From an uncultured bacterium (GTDB lineage: Bacteria > Planctomycetota > GCA-002687715), in assembly GCA_902826835.1 (NCBI GenBank), contig CADEGH010000047.1, forward strand, positions 1 through 37,468: a DNA stretch of 37,468 nucleotides, in the 5' to 3' direction. The position numbers and the translations under genes are program-made. Shown piece after piece: positions 1 through 7,453 of the stretch. The notes beneath the pieces are model-generated. The model had not been told where the DNA came from. It did no database searches and saw nothing but the letters and a program-made list of their open reading frames with translations. Each line of letters begins with the position of its first letter. The stretch's first letter is position 1.

Positions 1-326
1 GGGGGGGAGGTGGTGAGCCGCGTTCGCGTGGGGGGCGGCGGGCGCGGCGGGGGAGCACGGGCTCGCACGGCTGGGGGGCGGCACGGACGTCGGGAGAGGA
101 CCGAGCCCCCGGCCAGGGGCGGTGGACCGCACGGTGGGAGGGGAGGGAGCGCTGCGACAATGGGGGTGGGAGGAGCGTGGGGGGGAGGGCATTGGGGGGG
201 GTGGCCCGCAAAGTGACGGTTATAGGCGACTCGGGAGAAAATTCGGTTTTTTCTCGGTCAGGCGTTCAGCGAGCCGGGCTTCGTGGGGATGTCCGAGCCA
301 AGGGGGCTCGGCCAACGGAGACCATC
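1..326. other. G-rich non-coding stretch at window start
   Basis: No convincing gene is seen here. Bases 1-215 are strongly G-rich on the plus strand, with many runs of four to eight G. Open frames that cross it translate to low-complexity Gly/Arg protein, typical of spurious frames in GC-rich DNA. From about 215 the composition changes. A short AT-containing part at 234-258 can fold as GAGAAAA pairing with TTTTCTC, just upstream of the first gene. The piece could be the intergenic end of a neighbouring locus outside the window. Confidence 0.5.
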
Positions 327-1658
327 ATGAATCGCCTCGCCACCTTCGCCGCCACCGTCCTTTTGGCTTCGACCCTTGCCGCCCAACCGGGACATGCGAG
401 TTCGTTGGCTCTACAGTGGAGCCATCCTTTTGGCATGCCTCACATCATGGATGACGTACCGTCGACGGCCTCGGTCTACGGCGCCGTGGACCACGTCATC
501 TCGATCTTCTGGCTCGATTACAACTCGCCCTCCATCCCGCTCTCGCCGGGGCGCTACGTGGCCAGGGTGCGATTCCGCAAGACGGTAGACACCCTGGGTC
601 GGCAGCCGATGACGTTCAGCATCAGCGACGGCGGTTCGACCTTGGCGACGAGCGAGTTGCCCGCCAGTGCCCAACCGGTGGGGCAGTGGGTTGAGACCCA
701 CGCGACGATCTTCGAAGTGACCGCGACCACCGGACCGATCACCGCCCGATTCGGCAGCACCAATGGTACGCTCAAGCGCAACTACGAGCTCGACTCCTGC
801 ACGATTCGGCCCTTGCCGTTCGTGATCCCTGCCGCCACCGGGATGCAATTCGACAACGTCGGGTTCATCAACGTGGAAGCGTCCTCCGAGACCGAGTCCG
901 GGCAGCTCTGGCGCGCCTCCTACCCGGACGCGCTCACCTACCTGAACGGTTGGACCCCGGATTACGCACTTCCGATGGGCACCTACGCGGTGCGCTTTCG
1001 CCTGCGCTTCGACCCCGAGACGACCTTCCACCTCGGCGGAAATGTCGTCACCGCCACCCAGGATCTCTGGCTGCGCTGCACGGTCGGCGGAGTGAGCACC
1101 GACGTGATCACGGCGATCAGCGGCCTCCAGCCGGTCGGCCAGTGGTTCGAGTCCAGCCCCGCGATCTTCACGGTCGGGCTCGGCCAACTCTGCTCCTTCG
1201 GGCTCTACAACACGGGATCCGATCCCAAGAACGGCTACAGCTTCGACCGCGCCATCGTCACGCCGATGGACACCGGCGCCGTGGCTCTGGTTGCTGACCG
1301 CCTTCCTTCGATCGGTAGCTCGCTCACCCTGGCTCCCTTTGCTCCGAACGCCCCGCAACAGTGGATGCTGACGATGCTCGCCGCATCCACGACCGGCGGA
1401 ACCGCCCTCGGCGACGGCCGAGTGTTTGCCCTCCCGATGGATGCGCTCGTCATCCTGTCCCTCGATCCTTCCAACGGGTTTTTCTCCGGTGCCCTCGCTC
1501 CTACTGACCTCGTGGGCGGCTCCGCGAAGCCGGTCCTCACGATCCCCTACGAACCGGCCCTCCTCGGCCTCACGATCTACGCCGGATCCGCCCTCGTGTC
1601 GCAGAACTTCACGCAGATCCTCGGGCTCTCGGCGGCGCTTCCGCTCACGATCCAGTGA
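327..1658 (+). CDS. Secreted hypothetical protein with two tandem beta domains
   Basis: A 443-residue protein of unknown function, predicted to be exported. The ATG at 327 is chosen because GGAG lies six bases upstream and the next residues form a classic signal peptide (MNRLATFAATVLLASTLAAQ); the frame is open further upstream but reads the G-rich leader. Two similar domains of about 130 residues follow. Each carries a Pro-(L/M)-x-G-x-Y-x-(A/V)-R-(V/F)-R-(F/L)-R strand and, later, a QPVGQW-(V/F)-E sequence, which indicates an internal duplication with a beta-sandwich look. The last 110 residues form a separate module that includes EPALLGLTIYAGSALVSQNF. A related DPALLGLTGYAQAF motif ends the protein encoded at 7454-10030, so this is probably a lineage-specific C-terminal domain of exported proteins. 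It may bind carbohydrate or act at the cell surface, but nothing proves this. Confidence 0.85.
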   Translation: MNRLATFAATVLLASTLAAQPGHASSLALQWSHPFGMPHIMDDVPSTASVYGAVDHVISIFWLDYNSPSIPLSPGRYVARVRFRKTVDTLGRQPMTFSISDGGSTLATSELPASAQPVGQWVETHATIFEVTATTGPITARFGSTNGTLKRNYELDSCTIRPLPFVIPAATGMQFDNVGFINVEASSETESGQLWRASYPDALTYLNGWTPDYALPMGTYAVRFRLRFDPETTFHLGGNVVTATQDLWLRCTVGGVSTDVITAISGLQPVGQWFESSPAIFTVGLGQLCSFGLYNTGSDPKNGYSFDRAIVTPMDTGAVALVADRLPSIGSSLTLAPFAPNAPQQWMLTMLAASTTGGTALGDGRVFALPMDALVILSLDPSNGFFSGALAPTDLVGGSAKPVLTIPYEPALLGLTIYAGSALVSQNFTQILGLSAALPLTIQ

Positions 1659-1674
1659 ACTCTCGATCGTTCAC
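1655..1674. terminator. Inverted repeat containing both convergent stop codons
   Basis: GTGAAC, eight bases, GTTCAC forms a perfect six-base stem. It includes the TGA of the plus-strand gene (1656-1658) and the TGA of the minus-strand kinase gene (1671-1673). The two genes converge with only 12 bases between their ends, so a hairpin here could act on both transcripts. No U-tract follows on either strand, so intrinsic termination is not assured. Confidence 0.3.
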
Positions 1675-3983
1675 CGCGCCGGGCGGGATACGCGCACTCC
1701 GACCAAGTCGGTGCGAGTGGTGACAGGGAGCGCGATGCGCCGCGCGGCTCGCGCATCGAACGCGAGCGCGGCAAAGCAGCCGCCGCGCGCCACCCGTTCT
1801 TCGACCTCCGACGCGGAACCAGCATCCTCGAGGTCGAGCAGCGGGTAGGGGAGCAGGGAGTTGCGGCACCACTCCCAAACGTTGCCGTGAACATCGTGCA
1901 GCCCATAGGCATTCGGGCGGAGCGCTCCGCACGGGGCGTGTTGCACGAAGCCGTCGTCGAAAGGCTCGCACGGACTCTCGGGCGCCTGCGCAGCACGGAG
2001 CGCCTGCGCGAGGCTCTGGTCGCGCACATTCGCGACCGCCCCGAGTGACGAGGCCTCGGAGCCCGACCACCATGCGGTCTTGGTGTCACCGCGGGCCGCT
2101 CGCTCCCATTGGATCTCGTTCGGAAGCGCGAGCCCGAGACGACGAAGGGCCTCTCTGGCCTCGTCATGGGAGATTCGGCGCGCCGGCATCAGGTCGTCCT
2201 GCCTCTCGGCATTGGCATGTGGTTCGAGTCCGCCGGCCGCCAAGATGCGGCGCCACTCCCCCCAACTCACTTCCCGCTTCCCTATGAAGTAGGGATCCAC
2301 TCGAACCGGGAACGCCGGGCGCTCTTCCGGGGAGCCCTCGCCCTCCGATGATCCCATGGTGAATGTCCCGCCCGGCACGAGTACGAGGACGACTGCGGAC
2401 TCCCCGCTCAACACGAGGGCCCCGTCAGCGCCGCGCCGAGGGACCTCTCCGGTCTGGATGTGCGCGAACTCCTCCAGTCCACTCACCGGATCGGGGCCGA
2501 GCGGAGATAGACCCGCAAGGGGCCCGATCGCGAGATTGGCGAACCGGACGTCAGCGGAGAGCCTTGTGGACATTGCTGCCCAATGGCCAGCGTCGTCGGT
2601 GGATCGACGTGTCCAGTCCGCGGCCAACGCGTCCCGGAGTTCGACGTCGGGGATGGTCCGGCTGGCCAAGGACTCGAGGCTCGCAATCAAGGCGACCAAC
2701 TCGTCGTGGCGGAAGCGATCCTCGGGATCTTCGAAGTTCGGCGCGGCGCCGTCGCGCGACGTGGCATCGCTCCGAGCTCGATTCGCCAAGGCCAGTCGGG
2801 CGGCGGAGTGTTCGGGCTTTCGATGGGCGACGGCACGTGCATCGCGGAGCCACGCCGCCCGCAACTCCGATAGCTCCGGACTCGCGGGCCAAAGCTCGGA
2901 GGCGCGCGCCTCGAGTTCCTCCACCGCCAAGCGATCAGAGAGGCGCAGTCGGGCGGCAGTGTGCGCCCTTGCCTCCTCGGTAGCCCGCACCGCATTGGCG
3001 TGCGCGGTGACCGCTTCGTCGTTGAGAGTGCGAAGTTCGCGATTGCGAAGGGCTTCGAACAGCAGTGCCGCACCGAGCGCGAGCAAGAGCAGGCTGATCA
3101 CTCCGGCGGCGGCCGGGTGCCTTCGGGCGAGTCTCCATCCACGCCGCCACGTCCCCACCGGGCGAGCCCGCGTCTGGCGACCCTCGCGGAAGCGCGCGAG
3201 ATCCTCGCGCAAGGCCTCGGCATCCGGATACCGACGCGACAACTCCGGTGAAAGCGCCCGGTCCACGACGGCCGCGAGGTCGCGCGGTGCGGTGGAATCG
3301 ACCATCCGAAGCGAAGGGGCGGGACTGCGCAGGATGGCCTGTTCCAGGGTTGCTCGCGTGGGAGCATTGTGGGGTGGCTGCCCGGTGCAGAGTTCGAAGA
3401 GGGTCGCACCGAGTGCGTAGACATCGCTCGCTTTCGTGGCCGGGGCGAGAGAGGTAGTCGCCGACGCGATTCGCTCCGGTGAGGCGTAGAGCGGAGTCCC
3501 GTCGATGTCCGACCCTCCGAAGTCGAGCACGGTCACGGTGCCGTCCGGAGCCATCATGAGATTCGCCGGCTTGAGGTCGCCGTGGACCACCCCCCGCGAG
3601 TGAGCACGGGCGATCACCTTCGCCGCGCGTTCGACGACCGCGGCCGCATCTTGGTGGCTCGCGGAGTGCAGCGCGCCGGACCGGAATCGTTCGGCGCACC
3701 AATCCGCCAGCGTTTGTCCAGCGATGTAGGGCATCGCGGCGAAGGCGTAACCGTCGGCGACGCCTATCTCGAAGGTCGAGCAGGCGCCGGGGTGAGAAAC
3801 CTCCGCAGCAGCCTCCGCCGAGCGACGGAGCCGGATGGCCTCCTCTTCCGCGGTCCGCCCCGGCCCAGGGGCCACGAGCTTGAGCGCGATCACGCGTCCG
3901 AGTGTTGCGTCCTCGGCTCGCAGCACGACGCCACGGCCCCCGCGACCGATCTCTTCGTACGCACGATAGTGGCCGATCTTCAT
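1671..3983 (-). CDS. Membrane-anchored Ser/Thr kinase with C-terminal FGE-like domain (downstream copy)
   Basis: A 770-residue protein. Residues 1-270 are a PknB-type kinase domain: glycine loop G13-R-G15-G16-R-G18, lysine K35, catalytic loop HGDLKPAN (H134, D136, N141; arginine of HRD replaced by glycine) and DFG at 154-156. The stretch from DFG to the SPE motif is only about 17 residues, so the activation loop is very short. One membrane helix lies at about 290-310. An alpha-helical linker follows, then an FGE/SUMF1-like domain from about 532 to the end with VPGGTFTMGS, LPNEIQWERAAR and YGLHDVHGNVWEW. The RGG-containing strand lacks the paired cysteines of true FGE, so formylglycine synthesis is unlikely. 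The ATG at 3983 overlaps the stop of the upstream kinase gene as ATGA, which implies translational coupling. The domain order suggests a receptor: kinase inside, FGE-like sensor outside. Its ligand and substrate are unknown. Confidence 0.9.
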   Translation of the reverse strand: MKIGHYRAYEEIGRGGRGVVLRAEDATLGRVIALKLVAPGPGRTAEEEAIRLRRSAEAAAEVSHPGACSTFEIGVADGYAFAAMPYIAGQTLADWCAERFRSGALHSASHQDAAAVVERAAKVIARAHSRGVVHGDLKPANLMMAPDGTVTVLDFGGSDIDGTPLYASPERIASATTSLAPATKASDVYALGATLFELCTGQPPHNAPTRATLEQAILRSPAPSLRMVDSTAPRDLAAVVDRALSPELSRRYPDAEALREDLARFREGRQTRARPVGTWRRGWRLARRHPAAAGVISLLLLALGAALLFEALRNRELRTLNDEAVTAHANAVRATEEARAHTAARLRLSDRLAVEELEARASELWPASPELSELRAAWLRDARAVAHRKPEHSAARLALANRARSDATSRDGAAPNFEDPEDRFRHDELVALIASLESLASRTIPDVELRDALAADWTRRSTDDAGHWAAMSTRLSADVRFANLAIGPLAGLSPLGPDPVSGLEEFAHIQTGEVPRRGADGALVLSGESAVVLVLVPGGTFTMGSSEGEGSPEERPAFPVRVDPYFIGKREVSWGEWRRILAAGGLEPHANAERQDDLMPARRISHDEAREALRRLGLALPNEIQWERAARGDTKTAWWSGSEASSLGAVANVRDQSLAQALRAAQAPESPCEPFDDGFVQHAPCGALRPNAYGLHDVHGNVWEWCRNSLLPYPLLDLEDAGSASEVEERVARGGCFAALAFDARAARRIALPVTTRTDLVGVRVSRPAR

Positions 3984-6622
3984 TTCGCCCCCGCGCGAGT
4001 GACGGGGCGGGCGGCACGCACCCCCAGATTCACGAGTCGAGCCTCGGGGATCGGCCCCGCCCGAGCCGAGGATCGGGCGCTGGAAGCCGGCACGTTGAAC
4101 GCTCCGCCTCGTGCGGCGCCGACGTTCGAGCGGAGTGGTTCGCGCAGTCCGTCGCCCGGTCGGCCCTCTCCGACGTAGAGATCGAATCGATCCAGGCACC
4201 ACTCCTGCACGTTGCCGATCGTGTCGTGCAGTCCGAACGGATTGGCGCGACCGGTTCCGATCGGCCACGGCCCGGCGTGGCCGTCGTCGATCTCCGCATC
4301 CGCCGCGACCCCGGGAGCCCCACCTTCGCGACGAAAGGCGGCATCCGCCACGTTGGCTGCACCCTCGATGGATCGGAGTGTGGTTCCGGTCCACCAACGC
4401 GTTCCGGTGTCCGCCCGCGCGGCCGCCTCCCACTGGGCTTCGGTCGGCAACCGCAGCCCCGCTCGCCGGAGGAGTTCCGCGGCCGTGGCGCGATCGATCT
4501 TCGTTTCGGGGAGAAGCGCCTCGGGATCACCCGGGGCCAGATCCTCGCCGCGCAGCCGCGCCGCTTGGGCTCGCGTCAGCTCGTATTTGGCGATGAAATA
4601 TGGGTCGAGGGCGACCTCGTGGGGCGGCACCTCTTGCGGCCGTGCGCCTCCGTCTTCGAACTCGCCCCATTCCTCGGGCGCGGCGCGTCGGTCTTCGGGC
4701 CGGGCCGCTCCGACGCGGTACGGTCTCCCGGGAAGCAGGATGAGCACGATGGCGTCTTCCGCTCGCGGTATCAGGGAGCCGTCTTGGCGCCTTCGGGGTG
4801 TTTCCCCGGTCAACACGGCGGCAAATTCCTGCCAACCGGATTGAGGGTCACGGCCGAGCGGAGCGAGGCCGAGCTCCGGCTCGAGTTCGAGCCCTCCGTA
4901 GCGCGGGTAGTGCTGGCGGTCACTGATCTCGCGCCGCACCTTGGACCACGCGTCAGCGAGCGCCGCGGTGGCCGCCGGCAGCGCGTCAATGGCCATGAAC
5001 GCCCGGCGAGCGGCCGGCAGAATCGTGGCGCCCAAATCTTCGGTGCGGCGAAGGAGTTCCGACAGGCGCTCGGAGTGCCATCGCGAGGCGTCGTCCGGGT
5101 AACGAGCTGCGCCGTCGGCACCTCGTTCGGCCAAGGCGAGCGCGCGCGTCGAAGCGGCGGCGTGGTCGGATTGGCGGGAGACGAGGGTTTCGGCATCGCG
5201 CAGCCACGCAGCGCGGGCCGATTGCAGAGCCGGATCCGGCGATCGGAGAGCGGGCAACCGCTCGTCGAGCGAAGCGTGACTCCGAAGGTCGCCCAAGAGC
5301 CGCACGTCGGTGAGGCGTTGTGCGGAGAGTTCCTGTGCGGCCTCCGCCGCGGCACGTGCCTTGGTGCGCACCAATAGTGCGGATTCCAGCATCTGGTTCG
5401 AGCCGTTCACCCGCCAAGCGGCGCCTCCGCCCAAGAGCCACGGCAAGAGCGCGAGGGCGGAAGCTGCCGGTCTTCGTTTCACGAAGGAGAAGAGACGCAC
5501 GATCGGGCCGGGGGGAGTCGCAAGCACGGCCTCGCCCGCGAGCGCTCGGCGCACGTCGGCGGCAAACGCGGCGGCGTTGGAGTAGCGGGCGGCGCTGTCC
5601 TTGGCGAGGGCGGTTCGGATGACGGCCGCGAGCGCCCGCGGAACGTGCTGATTCAGAACTCGCGGGTTCTCTGGCACTCGATGGACCACGGCTTCGAGGA
5701 CCTTCGAGCGGGACTCACTCGGGAAGGCGCGTCTACCCGTAGTGGCCTCGAACAGGAGGAGACCGAGGGCGTGCACGTCCGTACGGGCGTCGATGTCCCG
5801 CGTGCGACCCTCCGCCTGTTCCGGCCCCATGTAGGCCGGAGTCCCGAGTACGTCCCCGGTCATGGTCAGACGCAGGTCGGAATCGGCCACCCGCGCGAGG
5901 CCGAAATCCACGACCACCGGGGAACCGTCGATCCTCACGAGCACGTTGCCGGGCTTGAGATCCCGATGGATGGCTCCCACCGCATGCGCCGCCCCCACGG
6001 CATCGGCGACTTGTGCGACCAAAGCGGCCTCCGCCCGGATCTCCGGGAGGGCAGGTCGATCACGGCGTTGTTTTGCCTCTTGCCAGCGGGTCGCGAGGGT
6101 GTGGCCTTCAACGTAGCTCATCGCGATCCACCCGCGTCCATCCGTCACTCCGGCTGCGTAGACCTCGCAGACCCCGGGGTGGCGGAGGCGCGCGATCAGT
6201 CGAGCCTCGATGCGGAAGCGGGCGAGGGGGGTCGGGTCGATCGCGCCCGGATCGCGCAGCACTTTCAAAGCGACATAGCGGTCGAGGGCGAGTTCCCGGG
6301 CGAGGAAGACGGTGGCTTGCCCTCCTTCGCCGAGACGCTTTTCGATGCGATATCCGGCGTACTCTGTGCCGGGCAGGAGGGGCTCGGCCACGGGGCCGCG
6401 GCGGACTGCCAGGGAATCCACGGAGTTTGCGGCCGGAACGGAGTTGGCCGGACCCTCCCCGCGGAGGGCGGCGAGCTCGGCGCGAACGATATCTTCCGCG
6501 CCCGCGAAGCGTGCGAGGTACTCGCGGTCGGGTCGGGCTTGCCCCGCTGCCAGATCCTCGAGGAGGACGCGCCGCAAGGCGAATCGAACGGCATCAGCAC
6601 CCTCTGACCCAGGGCCGGTCAT
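3980..6622 (-). CDS. Membrane-anchored Ser/Thr kinase with C-terminal FGE-like domain (upstream copy)
   Basis: An 880-residue paralog of the next gene in the operon. Residues 1-85 are an N-terminal extension with the YLARFAGAEDIVRAEL type motif common before such kinases. The kinase domain spans about 90-365: GEGGQATV loop, K120, HRDLKPGN (219-226), DFG (239-241), GTPAYMGPE. A membrane helix is at about 385-404. A helical region contains ELGLAPLGRDPQSGWQEF, a motif matched in the downstream paralog. The FGE-like domain occupies about 625-880 with LPTEAQWEAAAR, FGLHDTIGNVQEW and ARGGAF; the FGE catalytic cysteines are absent. All core kinase residues are present, so the enzyme is probably active, phosphorylating a cytoplasmic partner. 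The gene is divergent from an ECF sigma gene 64 bases away, which makes that sigma factor the obvious candidate partner. No clear Shine-Dalgarno sequence precedes the ATG at 6622. Confidence 0.92.
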   Translation of the reverse strand: MTGPGSEGADAVRFALRRVLLEDLAAGQARPDREYLARFAGAEDIVRAELAALRGEGPANSVPAANSVDSLAVRRGPVAEPLLPGTEYAGYRIEKRLGEGGQATVFLARELALDRYVALKVLRDPGAIDPTPLARFRIEARLIARLRHPGVCEVYAAGVTDGRGWIAMSYVEGHTLATRWQEAKQRRDRPALPEIRAEAALVAQVADAVGAAHAVGAIHRDLKPGNVLVRIDGSPVVVDFGLARVADSDLRLTMTGDVLGTPAYMGPEQAEGRTRDIDARTDVHALGLLLFEATTGRRAFPSESRSKVLEAVVHRVPENPRVLNQHVPRALAAVIRTALAKDSAARYSNAAAFAADVRRALAGEAVLATPPGPIVRLFSFVKRRPAASALALLPWLLGGGAAWRVNGSNQMLESALLVRTKARAAAEAAQELSAQRLTDVRLLGDLRSHASLDERLPALRSPDPALQSARAAWLRDAETLVSRQSDHAAASTRALALAERGADGAARYPDDASRWHSERLSELLRRTEDLGATILPAARRAFMAIDALPAATAALADAWSKVRREISDRQHYPRYGGLELEPELGLAPLGRDPQSGWQEFAAVLTGETPRRRQDGSLIPRAEDAIVLILLPGRPYRVGAARPEDRRAAPEEWGEFEDGGARPQEVPPHEVALDPYFIAKYELTRAQAARLRGEDLAPGDPEALLPETKIDRATAAELLRRAGLRLPTEAQWEAAARADTGTRWWTGTTLRSIEGAANVADAAFRREGGAPGVAADAEIDDGHAGPWPIGTGRANPFGLHDTIGNVQEWCLDRFDLYVGEGRPGDGLREPLRSNVGAARGGAFNVPASSARSSARAGPIPEARLVNLGVRAARPVTRAGAK

Positions 6623-6686
6623 GACGCGGGTTTATCGGCACGATTTGTGGATGTCAAGCGGAGCGGCTCTGTAGGATTGCGCAAGC

Positions 6687-7343
6687 ATGACGGATTCCGA
6701 CGCACCCCCGGCCGACGGCGATTCCGTCGACGCGACCACGCTGCATGTGCGGCGGGCAATCGACGGAAATGCTGACAGTGTGAATTGGATCGTCGCGCGC
6801 CTCACGCCACTCCTGCTTCTCCAGGCGGAGCGTCGGCTCGGTCCCGTGCTGCGCCGGAGCCACGATCCGGAAGATCTCGTGAACGATGTGTGGGCGGCCA
6901 CGCTGCCCCGGCTCGGGGCCTTCCGCGCCGAGCCCGGCCGATTCGCAAAATCACTCGTGGGTTATCTGTCGACCGCGCTGTTCCATCGGGTCGACCGCAT
7001 CCTTGGGCAGGCCCTTCGGGAGAATCGGCGCCCCGCTCAGCCCGAGACCTCCGCGGCGGCGCCGCTCGACCAAGTGGCGGCATCGTGGACCTCGGCCACC
7101 GCGCGCATCGTGCGCAACGAGCGCAGAGGCGAGGTCTGGCGCGCGATCGCTTCGCTGGAAGACATGGATCAGGAGATCCTCGTGCTGCGAGGCATCGAGC
7201 AGCGCTCGTCGTCCGCGGTGGCAGTCACTCTCGGAATCTCTGTCAACGCGGTGGACGCGCGCTACAGCCGTGCCGTGAAGCGATTGCGCTCGGCGCTCCC
7301 CGAATCGGCCTTCGCCGATCTCGTGGACCCCGACGAGAGCTGA
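6687..7343 (+). CDS. ECF-type RNA polymerase sigma factor
   Basis: A 218-residue sigma-70 family factor. Region 2 spans about residues 18-115, including HDPEDLVNDVW (59-69), the polymerase-binding and -10 recognition segment. Region 4 spans about 155-210, including LEDMDQEILVLRG and the helix-turn-helix SSSAVAVTLGISVNAVDARYSRAVKRLR. The protein resembles the sigma factor encoded at 17522-18184 throughout. The ATG at 6687 has AGGA ten bases upstream. No anti-sigma gene adjoins it; a divergent Ser/Thr kinase gene does. In several ECF groups, including planctomycete ones, a linked kinase controls the sigma factor. That role here is inference. Confidence 0.9.
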   Translation: MTDSDAPPADGDSVDATTLHVRRAIDGNADSVNWIVARLTPLLLLQAERRLGPVLRRSHDPEDLVNDVWAATLPRLGAFRAEPGRFAKSLVGYLSTALFHRVDRILGQALRENRRPAQPETSAAAPLDQVAASWTSATARIVRNERRGEVWRAIASLEDMDQEILVLRGIEQRSSSAVAVTLGISVNAVDARYSRAVKRLRSALPESAFADLVDPDES

Positions 7344-7361
7344 GCGATTGGGCGCGGGAAG

Positions 7362-7377
7362 ATGGGTGCGAACCCAT
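7362..7377. terminator. Short hairpin with GCGA tetraloop in convergent gap
   Basis: ATGGGT-GCGA-ACCCAT is a perfect six-base stem closed by a GNRA tetraloop, 18 bases after the stop of the sigma gene. A second imperfect pairing (GAGCG with CGCTC) lies at about 7388-7415. Both are in the 110-base gap between convergent genes, so a transcription-ending role is plausible. There is no U-tract. Confidence 0.3.
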
Positions 7378-7453
7378 AGGCTTCGTGAGCGCGTTGAGCA
7401 AGCTTTGAGCACGCTCGTCGTCTCGATGCGGCGGGCGGAGCCGGTCCGCGCAC

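Noticed and set aside
2356..3420. Plus-strand open frame of 354 codons opposite the kinase gene
   Set aside because: Ser/Arg/Ala-rich translation of the antisense strand of a well-supported kinase gene; no domain or ribosome site.
7362..7378. GGGTGCGAACCCATAGG as part of a tRNA T-arm
   Set aside because: No acceptor stem, D-arm or anticodon arm could be placed around it; it is only a short hairpin.
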